A stretch of 33,909 nt of DNA, taken from CAZTZL01 sp964617625 (GTDB lineage Bacteria > Zhuqueibacterota > QNDG01 > DSAB01). The position numbers and the translations under genes were made by a program. Numbering within the stretch: position 1 is the first letter of the stretch; each line of letters starts with the position of its first letter. Where the stretch lies: NCBI GenBank assembly GCA_964617625.1, contig CAZTZL010000033.1, forward strand, positions 1-33,909, read 5' to 3'. The notes beneath the pieces were generated by a model that did no database searches, was not told the origin of the DNA, and worked only from the letters and a program-made list of their open reading frames with translations. Below are positions 15,571 to 25,185 of the stretch, one piece after another.

Positions 15571-16031
15571 GCCGACTATCAAAAATCAGTTTACTTTTTC
15601 TCATACTGTATGTTCCATCCATTTTATCCGGGAATCATTCTTCAATCAGAGTGGATGCTATGCAAATCACTTTCCCGATTCCTTCAAAAGAAGATCTGGA
15701 AAGAGGGTATGTCGAAGCAATCGGTAATTTGGAAGGCATACAGGCATTTATACAATCACAGAATAATGAAAATAGTCACTGGAGACTGTTTCTGTTGACT
15801 GAGCAGCCTTATTTTATTCCAATTCAAATGAATAAACCCCATTATGATCTTTTATGGAAATTGCATCAGGATTCAGAGAGCAAGTATCAGCCCGTCAGTT
15901 TACAGCGGTCTGAAATTATTTCCGGTATCTCAACGACACAGATACAGATTGATTTTCGTTTAAAAATAAGCTGGCAGGATGAACCTGCACAGTATATTTT
16001 AGAAGTATTGTTTGAACTTGATAGCCTATAA
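15567..16031 (+). CDS. Secreted beta-sandwich protein (putative fibre subunit 3)
   Basis: The 154-residue product has a signal peptide (MSRLSKISLLFLILYVPSILS) and a mature part of about 130 residues. Its last half, with SHWRLFLLTEQPYF, DLLWKLHQDSESKYQPVS and IQIDFRLKISWQDEPAQYIL, is laid out like the preceding protein, so the two look like diverged tandem duplicates. ATG 15567 overlaps the previous stop by four bases (ATGA), giving tight coupling. There are no cysteines in the mature part and no catalytic motif. It probably enters the periplasm and is handled by the chaperone encoded upstream. Function is inferred from context only. Confidence 0.7.
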   Translation: MSRLSKISLLFLILYVPSILSGNHSSIRVDAMQITFPIPSKEDLERGYVEAIGNLEGIQAFIQSQNNENSHWRLFLLTEQPYFIPIQMNKPHYDLLWKLHQDSESKYQPVSLQRSEIISGISTTQIQIDFRLKISWQDEPAQYILEVLFELDSL

Positions 16032-16069
16032 AAATGAAAAAATCCCATTTTTTAATATGATTTGAAATC

Positions 16070-19000
16070 ATGGTTAAACTTCTCAGAAAGAATGATCTGA
16101 TTCTAATTCTTGGTTTTTTGCTTCTGAACAATATTTCGGTGCGTTCAGAAATAACGGAATCTCCCTATCGATCTTCCAAAGAGGATATGGGATTTAAAAG
16201 GATATTGTGGGCAGAAAATATTCCATTCAAAGATAAATCGATAGGAAAGGACATTTCGTTATTCATCAAATCCCCTTCAACTCGTTCAGTTGACCCAAAT
16301 ACATTTCCATCGTTCAGTTTTGTTGTTTTTAACGATTCCAAAGTTGATTTGCCACTGGATTTTGAAGTGATTAAACCTCCTGACTGGGAGTTGCTCACTT
16401 TTCACAGCACTCATTTGGTCAAAGCACAGAAAAACGAAAAAGTCAGGATCACCATCGCTGTTCCTAAAAGCGTGACGGCGGATCGTGTCTATTATCTTGG
16501 TTTAATTACCAGATGGGAATCTTTTGCAGATACTTCGGTTGCTCAAATCAAAATTAATCAGAAACATGCCATCAAGTTGCTATCATTTACTGAAGATAAA
16601 TTTGTATCTCCCGGAGAAGTTGAAACGCAAAGTTATATATTTAAAAATGAGGGAAACGTCATTGATACCATTTATTTGGATGCTCAGTTGCCTTCAACTT
16701 GGAACCTTGTTGATTTGGACCATCGCATTGTTCTCTGGCCTCGAGAAAGCAGTGTTGCTCGCCTGCAATACAGAGTTTCTGAAACGGCTCCGGCCAGATC
16801 CAGTAACTTGATTCATCTGAAAGCCTCTTTAAAAAGAGAGAAAATAGAAGATCTGCTCTTTCAATGGAGTGACAGTCAGCCATTTACTCAAGGAGAAATA
16901 GAAATCCTGAATTTGCTGTTTCGTGCCTCTCAAAAAATGGGTTACGAAACACGTGCCTTAATTACAGTGAGCGAAACATCAATGGCCAGACAGGAAAAGG
17001 ATGGATTAGAAGCAATAACACGTGTCACTGTGTTGCCAGCCAGAAAAAGAATATCAAAATCTTTGAGTCCGATATTTCCAGTCAGTATCGGTTTGATTGC
17101 CAATCGATTGGAAAAAGACCGCTATCCCAATATGGCACTCTATGTCCGTACCGGAGTCGTGGACATGGGTAATTATACAGCTCAAATGGAATTCACACAA
17201 CGTTCCTACTCTGCTCTCGTTGGTCAGGAAATCACTAATTTTACGGATCAATATAAAGTGCATTTACAGGGGAAGCAATGGAGCATGACTTCCGGTGATG
17301 TGGTTCTCAGAGAAAACCCGCTTCTCAGTTACAGAAGCAGTTTATCAAACTATGATCTTCAACCTTTAGGAGATCTCAGCCGCGGTTTTCAAGTAAGATA
17401 TCGTTTTAATGAGAATGCCAATTTTCATTTTTTCCGGGGGAAACGCATATTCAGAGATGAAACTTTTACCAATGCAGAACTTGGATTCCGGTTCTCTAAT
17501 GATTTAAATGGTTCAACTGCTTATACAAACAGGGATTCATCCCAAATTATCACGATGGGAACGGAATACCACGCATCTTCTAATTTTTACATCAGCATGC
17601 TGGGTGGATTTTCTTTACCTGGAAAAAGTGGTACCCCATCAAGCAACGCCATGCAGTTTCGGTCTCATTTTAAAACAAAATCAATACAGATATTGGGATG
17701 TGCACATTGGGCGGAACCCTTATTTAAAAGTGCGGATCAGGGGAAAAGCGGAGTTGTTGTCAACGCTCAATGGAATCCTATGTCATCTTTCAATTTCTGG
17801 GGCAGTTATCATGTATACAAGCAGGATTGGCTAACTTCAGAAAACGATTCTTCGGCCAACATTTTGGAATTTAAAACCCGGAGTATGTTCAAATTGGGTA
17901 AAAGAATATCCTTGCATGGCGGTTATGAACAATCGGACATGAAATTTATGGACGGCCGAAGGCTATTACTTACCAAAAAGGATATTCAATTTTACCAGTA
18001 TTGGAGAATTGGACTGCCGATACTGGGTTGCAGAATAGCAGATACATACTATCCCTATTATGATCAAATCAAAACGCAGTATGAGTATCAGGCGAGCTGG
18101 ATTTCTTATTTAAAAAGGCTGAGAGTCCGTGTTGAACGGAGATGGATGCGAATTGATGAGAGTCCTTTTGGAACCGTTGATGGTTTTGATGTTGATTTTG
18201 GATTTCGGAATATTTCTTTGGGTTTCTTTATGAAAAATGGCAAGGTGTGGCAGATTGATTGGGAAAATGGTTTTAGTGAGAAAAATGTGAGTTCCGTGGG
18301 TATACGTTCTCAATTTGAGATTCACCCATTTGGAAAAAATTACCAGGTCATATTTGAACTTGGCAAATATACTTCAGAAACTAGCGACTATGAAGAAAAT
18401 TGGAAAGTGTGGGTATCTTTTTGCGCCAATACCATCCCCCGATTTGATGTGCCTTTGCCTTTCCTGAAGACAAAAGGCCGTGTTCATGGAGAAGTGTTTC
18501 TTGATAGAAACATGAATGGTATCAGAGATCCTGATGAACCAGGTGTACCCCAAATTATGCTTTTTATGGAGAGTGAAGACGCCATTACTGATAATGAAGG
18601 TCAATTTGAATTTCAAGCCATGGAGATTGGCGAATATCCCTTTTATATTGATCGGGTGACATTACCTGCTTATTTGAATTTGATTCAGGAGCCACCTTCA
18701 ACAATATCCTTACAAAAGGGATCAGTGATCTTTCTGCATATTCCGGTCACTTCAATCTGTTCGTTAAACGGGACTGTATTTTTAGATCAGAATCATAATT
18801 CACGACAGGATATGGATGAAAGTGTGATGCCCAGAGTCAAATTGGTGATTCAAAATGATCAAAACCAGCGGTGGGAAATCTATACAGACCAGGAGGGGAA
18901 TTTTGAATTGACCGACTTATTGCCAGGTTATTATTCCATTACAATTGATTCTGATTGGCTGCCTGAAAGAGTGATTCCAAAACAAAAAGAGTTCAATATC

Positions 19001-19114
19001 GTTTTAACTCCCAATGAACCCCAGATTACTACCAATTTGGCTGTCGTTCGAAAAGAGTTATTGATTAAGAAGACATTTATCGCTCCCCCCAAAATAAAAA
19101 CATTATTTAAATAA
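16070..19114 (+). CDS. Usher-like outer-membrane barrel protein with C-terminal SdrD_B-like domains
   Basis: The 1014-residue protein has a signal peptide (about 1-26). An N-terminal Ig-like region (about 60-260) resembles a repeated NEW3/CARDB-type fold, with KPPDWELLTFHSTHLVKAQK and LPSTWNLVDLDHRIVLWPRE. A central part (about 330-790) is dominated by alternating aromatic/polar strands and tight turns typical of outer-membrane barrels. Two SdrD_B/Cna-like domains end it: one from about 803 (GEVFLDRNMNGIRDPDEPGV) and one from about 898 (GTVFLDQNHNSRQDMDE), each with an EF-hand-like Asp/Asn loop. This resembles chaperone-usher pilus ushers in size and arrangement, but the classical usher domains are not recognised. 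It is last in the cassette. No Shine-Dalgarno is visible, and a TGATTT-G-AAATCA palindrome overlaps the start. Confidence 0.6.
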   Translation: MVKLLRKNDLILILGFLLLNNISVRSEITESPYRSSKEDMGFKRILWAENIPFKDKSIGKDISLFIKSPSTRSVDPNTFPSFSFVVFNDSKVDLPLDFEVIKPPDWELLTFHSTHLVKAQKNEKVRITIAVPKSVTADRVYYLGLITRWESFADTSVAQIKINQKHAIKLLSFTEDKFVSPGEVETQSYIFKNEGNVIDTIYLDAQLPSTWNLVDLDHRIVLWPRESSVARLQYRVSETAPARSSNLIHLKASLKREKIEDLLFQWSDSQPFTQGEIEILNLLFRASQKMGYETRALITVSETSMARQEKDGLEAITRVTVLPARKRISKSLSPIFPVSIGLIANRLEKDRYPNMALYVRTGVVDMGNYTAQMEFTQRSYSALVGQEITNFTDQYKVHLQGKQWSMTSGDVVLRENPLLSYRSSLSNYDLQPLGDLSRGFQVRYRFNENANFHFFRGKRIFRDETFTNAELGFRFSNDLNGSTAYTNRDSSQIITMGTEYHASSNFYISMLGGFSLPGKSGTPSSNAMQFRSHFKTKSIQILGCAHWAEPLFKSADQGKSGVVVNAQWNPMSSFNFWGSYHVYKQDWLTSENDSSANILEFKTRSMFKLGKRISLHGGYEQSDMKFMDGRRLLLTKKDIQFYQYWRIGLPILGCRIADTYYPYYDQIKTQYEYQASWISYLKRLRVRVERRWMRIDESPFGTVDGFDVDFGFRNISLGFFMKNGKVWQIDWENGFSEKNVSSVGIRSQFEIHPFGKNYQVIFELGKYTSETSDYEENWKVWVSFCANTIPRFDVPLPFLKTKGRVHGEVFLDRNMNGIRDPDEPGVPQIMLFMESEDAITDNEGQFEFQAMEIGEYPFYIDRVTLPAYLNLIQEPPSTISLQKGSVIFLHIPVTSICSLNGTVFLDQNHNSRQDMDESVMPRVKLVIQNDQNQRWEIYTDQEGNFELTDLLPGYYSITIDSDWLPERVIPKQKEFNIVLTPNEPQITTNLAVVRKELLIKKTFIAPPKIKTLFK

Positions 19115-19162
19115 TAAATGTGAAGTATTGGAAATGACAGACATTTTTATTATATTGTATCT

Positions 19163-19468
19163 ATGAATAGAAACAGAAGTAAACGTGTTATTATCTCAGA
19201 GGAAGACATTATTTCTGTATTTTCATCGATTCGCGATTGTAATGAAATGAATCGGTTTTTTCATGAAATTTTAACTCAATCTGAAATCCAAAACCTGGCA
19301 CTTCGCTGGGAATTAATGAAAAAACTGAAGCAGGGAATTCCCCAGCGAAAAATTGCTTCTGATCTTAAAATTAGTCTCTGTAAAATCACACGCGGATCGA
19401 AGATCGTTAAAAATCGAAGTTCAATCGCGAATCAATATCTTGCCAAACAAAACAACCAAGGAGGGTAA
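19163..19468 (+). CDS. trpR: TrpR-type repressor
   Basis: The 101-residue helical protein matches the TrpR/YerC family. LTQSEIQNLALRWELMKKLK corresponds to the E. coli L-T-P-D-E-R helix, GIPQRKIASDLKIS to the first helix of the DNA-binding motif, and LCKITRGSKIVK to the reading helix (ATITRGSNSLK in E. coli TrpR). TrpR dimers bind L-tryptophan and repress tryptophan genes. The stop lies three bases before trpB, and its last codons form part of the trpB ribosome site, so the two are co-translated. An A/T-rich imperfect inverted repeat (19111-19153) precedes the gene and could include an operator. This is inferred, not shown. Confidence 0.8.
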   Translation: MNRNRSKRVIISEEDIISVFSSIRDCNEMNRFFHEILTQSEIQNLALRWELMKKLKQGIPQRKIASDLKISLCKITRGSKIVKNRSSIANQYLAKQNNQGG

Positions 19469-19471
19469 AGA

Positions 19472-20839
<1,368 letters not shown>

Positions 20840-20870
20840 TTGCAGCATTGTCTGATCCAGTATTGAATGT

Positions 20871-20904
20871 AAAAAGCCTCTTTGAAAGAAGAGGCTTTTT
20901 TTTT
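20871..20904 (+). terminator. Intrinsic terminator of trpR-trpB
   Basis: AAAAAGCCTCTT (20871-20882) pairs perfectly with AAGAGGCTTTTT (20889-20900), with a six-base loop and a continuing T-run. Confidence 0.93.
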
Positions 20905-20935
20905 AAATTAAATTATTCCAATTTGAAGGGTGAAA

Positions 20936-21964
20936 ATGTCTATTAATCATAACATATCTTTGAACGATATTCGATCCGTTCTCATTTCGAGGTTGCGGTT
21001 CATGGGCGATGTTATTTTAACGATGCCTCTTGTCCATGTAATCAAAAAGAAGCGGCCGGATATTCGTATCACCTATCTTGCAGAATCGCCTTATCATACA
21101 CTGCTGGAAAATCATCCTGATGTGGATACGATACTGTCTTATGATCCAAGTTCTTTTCTAAGTCAGATACGGCTGTTCGGACAGATGATGAAAATGAAAT
21201 TCGATCTGTCCATTGATCTGTTCGGCAACCCGCGGTCTGCCTGGCTGTCTTTTATCAGCGGTGCCCGATACCGTATCGGCGGTGATTTCCGTGGACGTAA
21301 AATGTTCTACACACATCCAATCAGAGATGATGGCAAATCTAAATCCGCTATCCAATTTCATTTGCAGTATTTGAAACCATTGGATATTCCTGAATTTGTT
21401 TCAGATCCGGTTATTTTTCTGACCGAACAGGAAATACATTGGGGAAGAACGTATCTTCAAGAGAAAGGTTATGATATTGACAAACGAATCATAGGTATTC
21501 ATCCGGGAGCGAGTTGGCCGGCCAAGCGATGGCTGCCTGAACGATTTTCAGAGTTGGGGGAAAAATTGGCCGAAAAATATCAAGCACAAATATTTTTCAC
21601 AGTAGGTCCGGGTGAAGAAGCACTTGTCAATTCCGTAATCCAAAATTGCGATTGTCAGGCAAATACGCCTGAACTGTTATTGATCAGGCAGCTTGCGTCG
21701 GTATTAGATCAATTCGACCTTTTTATTACAAACGACTGCGGACCGATGCATCTGGCTCCGGCTGTGGGGACCAAAACGATCGGGATTTTCGGACCCGGGG
21801 AGCCTGAAATCTGGTTTCCTTATTCAAAAGAAAAGGGCCATCGTGTTGTCCATAAAAAAATTGACTGCAGCCGATGCCATCAAGATTTTTGTGATGATAT
21901 GCGATGTATGAAAGCAATCACCGTGGATGATGTGATTCAATCTGTTTCCGATGTATTGTCCTAA
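20936..21964 (+). CDS. Family 9 glycosyltransferase, LPS heptosyltransferase-like
   Basis: The 342-residue protein has the two Rossmann-like halves of GT9. The N-terminal part contains SVLISRLRFMGDVILTMPLV and the ITYLAES strand. The C-terminal part contains IIGIHPGASWPAKRWLPERF, FITNDCGPMHLAPAVGTKTI and GIFGPGEP. GT9 enzymes such as WaaC and WaaF add heptose from ADP-heptose to the LPS core at the cytoplasmic face of the inner membrane. Near the C-terminus lies a cysteine cluster (CSRCHQDFCDDMRC) common in this family. ATG 20936 is preferred over GTG 20930 because the GAAGGG ribosome site overlaps the GTG. The heptose kinase at 2124-3122 fits the same pathway. Confidence 0.88.
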   Translation: MSINHNISLNDIRSVLISRLRFMGDVILTMPLVHVIKKKRPDIRITYLAESPYHTLLENHPDVDTILSYDPSSFLSQIRLFGQMMKMKFDLSIDLFGNPRSAWLSFISGARYRIGGDFRGRKMFYTHPIRDDGKSKSAIQFHLQYLKPLDIPEFVSDPVIFLTEQEIHWGRTYLQEKGYDIDKRIIGIHPGASWPAKRWLPERFSELGEKLAEKYQAQIFFTVGPGEEALVNSVIQNCDCQANTPELLLIRQLASVLDQFDLFITNDCGPMHLAPAVGTKTIGIFGPGEPEIWFPYSKEKGHRVVHKKIDCSRCHQDFCDDMRCMKAITVDDVIQSVSDVLS

Positions 21965-21987
21965 ATTATTTATTCATCATCAGTATC

Positions 21988-22812
21988 ATGCTAAAGAATT
22001 CTGAGTTAAAAGTCATTTCAGCTAGCAGGCGGATTGAACTTCTTGGCTTTTTTCCGGATAAAATTATCGAATTACTAAGGAAGAAATGTCCGTCTGAAAA
22101 AGTGCATTCACTTGTTTTATGGAGCAAAGATCCACGGCCGCTTATTAATCACGATCAATTACGACAGACACTGAAGAAATATAATCAAGTTTATCTTCAT
22201 TTTACTATTTCTGGGATGGGAGGTACTTATTTGGAACCCAATATTCCATCCACGGAAACCATGCTGAATATCCTTCCTGATATTGTAGAATTTTTAAACG
22301 ATCCGCGCAGGGTGCGCATCCGGTTCGATCCGGTTGTGCATCTCAAGTTACCCAATGGAAAATTGTATTCCAATCTGAATCGATTTACAGAAGTGATTCA
22401 GGCCGCGGGCCGGCTTGGCATTCCTGCAGTGACAATCAGCTGGATGGAAGCGTATCCCAAAGTGATTAAAAGGTTTCAGAAACACGGAATCGAACCAATA
22501 CAAGTATCCCAAATGCAATGGCAAAAGGAGTTCGACTCGATTGTCAATCAATCCAGAAAAGCAGGTTTGGAAGTGTATGGATGCTGCGTCAAGGGACTGC
22601 CTGTTTCGAAATGTATCGACGGGGCGCTATTGACCGAACTGCATCCCAAACAGTATCCTGCTTCTGAAAAGAAGGCCAAGGGGCAGCGGGCGTTGTGCGG
22701 TTGTACAGAAAGCTGGGATATAGGATGGTACAATCCCTGTCCGGGTGGATGTTTGTACTGTTATGCCAGACCTGTGGCATTGGAAATGCTGAAAGGAATC
22801 TGTCCGGAATAA
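21988..22812 (+). CDS. DUF1848 protein with C-terminal Fe-S cysteine motif
   Basis: The 274-residue protein matches DUF1848. It starts with a conserved ISASRR, followed by SLVLWSKDP, then YLHFTISGMGGTYLEPNIP, RIRFDPV and AVTISWMEAYPKV. The C-terminal part carries CGCTESWDIGWYNPCPGG and CLYCYA, giving Cys251-X3-Cys255-X2-Cys258, the same spacing as radical-SAM enzymes but at the opposite end of the chain. Two more cysteines (237, 239) precede it. Pfam's note on the family, as I recall it, also remarks on this resemblance. The reaction is unknown; it may handle an Fe-S cluster and a nucleic-acid or small-molecule substrate. It starts 24 bases after the glycosyltransferase, probably in the same transcript. 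Confidence 0.88.
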   Translation: MLKNSELKVISASRRIELLGFFPDKIIELLRKKCPSEKVHSLVLWSKDPRPLINHDQLRQTLKKYNQVYLHFTISGMGGTYLEPNIPSTETMLNILPDIVEFLNDPRRVRIRFDPVVHLKLPNGKLYSNLNRFTEVIQAAGRLGIPAVTISWMEAYPKVIKRFQKHGIEPIQVSQMQWQKEFDSIVNQSRKAGLEVYGCCVKGLPVSKCIDGALLTELHPKQYPASEKKAKGQRALCGCTESWDIGWYNPCPGGCLYCYARPVALEMLKGICPE

Positions 22813-22929
22813 TAAAAAAATATATATTATTTATTGTATGGTAGATGTTTGCTATTTGTGCTTCTGATGTTTTGGCCTAAGAAGATAAAGTGAGCAGAAC
22901 AAAGAATCTATTTTATTTTCTTCTTCCCC

Positions 22930-22989
22930 AGATGCTTCGATTGCGCTCAGCATGACATGCTTTTCGCATTTTGATAATTCCGAAAATGC
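22930..22989. repeat. Intergenic repeat copy (CTCAGCATGA type) with short hairpins
   Basis: ATGCT-TCGATTGCGCTC-AGCAT is a five-base-pair hairpin directly followed by a second, AGCATG-A-CATGCT, sharing bases. A third small stem follows, GCATTTT (22966-22972) and AAAATGC (22983-22989). The block shares CTCAG-S-ATGA with 3162-3216. It sits at the 3' side of convergent DUF1848 and nadE genes and might help termination. Confidence 0.45.
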
Positions 22990-22993
22990 CCGG

Positions 22994-24637
22994 TTAATCA
23001 TATTTTGCTGCGATGGGCATGCGTCTGCCAATGCCGAATGCTTTCGTCGTGACTTTCAGTCCGGGCGCGGTCTGACGGCGTTTGTACTCGGTTCTGCCGA
23101 GGGCGCGGATAACCCAATCCACAGTTTTTTCGTCGATGCCTTCCTTTAAAATGTCCTGTTTTGATACTCCCTGATCCAGATAGAGTTCGAGGATTTTGTC
23201 CAGTACATCGTACGGAGGAAGTGTATCTTGATCCTTTTGATCTGGTTTCAGTTCCGCGGAAGGAGGTTTGTCGATAATGCGCTTCGGGATGCGTTCCTCA
23301 TTCCGGTTGCAGTATCGAGCCAGTTCGTAAACCATGGTCTTAGGCACATCTGCGATGACGCTCAATCCGCCGCTCATATCGCCATATAGTGTACAATATC
23401 CCACCGAAAGTTCGCTCTTGTTTCCTGTGGAGAGGGTGAGATAGCCGAACTTGTTGGAGATCGCCATGAGAATGTTTCCCCGGATTCTCGCCTGGATGTT
23501 TTCTTCGGTAATGTCCTGCGGCTGTCCATTAAACTGTTCCTGGAATGTTTTTAAATAGACTTCATACAATGGTGTAATCGGAATGGTTTGAAAACCCACC
23601 TTTAAATTTTTCGTCAGTTGTTCGGCGTCCTCCACACTTTCTTTTGAAGAGTATGGAGAGGGCATGGCCACGGCCAGCACGTTTTCCGGGCCGATGGCAT
23701 CGGCAGCTAAGAGACAGGTCAACGCCGAATCGATACCGCCGGAGAGGCCGAGTACTGCTTTCTTAAAATTGCACTTGTCCATGTAATCACGAATCCCGAG
23801 AAGAAGTGCCTGATAAACCAACTCCAGCTGTTCAGGGAATTTTATCTTTTGATCTTTTCGCGGATGGTTCAGGTCGATGGTGACCGAATCCTCTTTGAAT
23901 GCGGATAGCTGCGCGAGCAGATTCCCCCGGCCGTCGATTGCCATGCTGTTGCCGTCAAATATCAGTTCGTCGTTGCCGCCAACCTGATTGACAAGGATAA
24001 AGGGTTTGTGGAAAGTATCAATGTGGTTTTGCATCAATCGAACCCGGAATTTTTCTTTTTCAATGTGATACGGGGACGCGGATAGATTGATGAAAAGCGT
24101 GGCTCCTTTATCCGCTAATATTTTGACCGGATTGTCCGGGTATATTTTAGGTGGACAGAGTCTCGGATCGTTCCATGCATCTTCACAAATAGTAATTCCG
24201 AGACGTTCCCCTTTAAATGAAAACGGTTCGATTCGAGTGGAAGGATCAAAATGGCGTGCTTCATCGAACACATCGTAATTGGGAAGCAGGGTTTTGTGCT
24301 GTTCAAATTGAATTGATCCGTCATGTATCAGAACAGCCGAGTTATACAAACCGTTTCCGATCTGTTTCTGTGTAGGTCGAATTGTCCCGAAAAGGATGGC
24401 GATCTCCGGGTAATGTTCAGATATTTTTATTATTTTGTCAAGTGCATTCTGTGCATTCTGAATAAAATCGTGCCGGTTGAGAAGATCCCGCGGGGGATAT
24501 CCGGTCAAATACAGCTCAGAAAGAACAATGAGATCGGATTTGTCCTGGTAGGCTTTTTGGCAGATCGTTTCCAGTTTTTGAAGATTTCCAGAAAAATCTC
24601 CAATTATAGGATTAAGCTGGGCAAGCGTGATTTTCAT
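22994..24637 (-). CDS. nadE: Glutamine-dependent NAD+ synthetase
   Basis: The 547-residue enzyme joins a nitrilase-type amidase domain to an NAD synthetase domain. The amidase triad is visible as Glu41 (SELYLTG), Lys115 (HKTLLPNY) and Cys151 (GITICEDAW). The synthetase half begins about residue 270 and has the P-loop SGGIDS (299-304), then STGNKSELSVGYCTLYGD and the RIIDKPPSAELKPDQ segment. It amidates deamido-NAD with ammonia channelled from glutamine, the last step of NAD synthesis, in the cytoplasm. Length and motifs are normal. The gene stands apart from its neighbours, with a 159-base gap upstream that holds no clear feature. Confidence 0.97.
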   Translation of the reverse strand: MKITLAQLNPIIGDFSGNLQKLETICQKAYQDKSDLIVLSELYLTGYPPRDLLNRHDFIQNAQNALDKIIKISEHYPEIAILFGTIRPTQKQIGNGLYNSAVLIHDGSIQFEQHKTLLPNYDVFDEARHFDPSTRIEPFSFKGERLGITICEDAWNDPRLCPPKIYPDNPVKILADKGATLFINLSASPYHIEKEKFRVRLMQNHIDTFHKPFILVNQVGGNDELIFDGNSMAIDGRGNLLAQLSAFKEDSVTIDLNHPRKDQKIKFPEQLELVYQALLLGIRDYMDKCNFKKAVLGLSGGIDSALTCLLAADAIGPENVLAVAMPSPYSSKESVEDAEQLTKNLKVGFQTIPITPLYEVYLKTFQEQFNGQPQDITEENIQARIRGNILMAISNKFGYLTLSTGNKSELSVGYCTLYGDMSGGLSVIADVPKTMVYELARYCNRNEERIPKRIIDKPPSAELKPDQKDQDTLPPYDVLDKILELYLDQGVSKQDILKEGIDEKTVDWVIRALGRTEYKRRQTAPGLKVTTKAFGIGRRMPIAAKYD

Positions 24638-24796
24638 TATTGGTTCCTGTTGAATCTATAAAGCCGGCAAAGCAAACCGGTTTTCTAATATGATAAAGTT
24701 TTAGGAAATATAGAGAAAATATGGATGATTGTCAATTTAAAATGGCGGGACGTTTCCGTGCGGATCGATACGTGTTCGTTTTTTTTAAGGTTTTGA

Positions 24797-25150
24797 TTAT
24801 TCGAAAAGTGCAACCGTTTCATCTTTGACAAGCACCCAGATCGTATACACACCCAGTATCGTTCCAAATGGAATCCCGGGTAAATTCAGACATCCCAATA
24901 TTAATACCAAAATTCTCGCCCATTTTTTCCGCTTCAGAAGTCCAATTCCTCCGAGGATGCTGGGAATCGCAAGAAAGAGTAAGAAATAAAAGAGGACTGT
25001 AGCCAAACCGGTCATGAAAGCAATTCCATTTACATCCCCTGAAAGGAGTCCCGATCCGGCGAGTACGATAAATACGATAACTGCCGCTATAATCAAAGGG
25101 ATATTCAATCCGATATAGAGAACGCCGAGTATCGTCAAATGTTTTTCCAT
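24797..25150 (-). CDS. Small four-helix membrane protein
   Basis: The 117-residue product is integral membrane protein: a first helix about 6-32 (LGVLYIGLNIPLIIAAVIVF), a second and third in the middle (FMTGLATVLFYFLLFLAIPS, then ILGGIGLLKRKKWARILVLI), and a last one near GTILGVYTIWVLVK. The GLLKRKKWAR turn between two helices is a common feature of small uncharacterised membrane proteins. ATG 25150 has GGGAG eight bases upstream, better than the TTG at 25165. The gene ends the ABC-transporter-like cluster (35 bases after the permease), so it may be co-transcribed with it, but no function can be read. Confidence 0.7.
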   Translation of the reverse strand: MEKHLTILGVLYIGLNIPLIIAAVIVFIVLAGSGLLSGDVNGIAFMTGLATVLFYFLLFLAIPSILGGIGLLKRKKWARILVLILGCLNLPGIPFGTILGVYTIWVLVKDETVALFE

Positions 25151-25185
25151 TGATTGTTCTCCCAAAATATTATTTCACTGATTCA

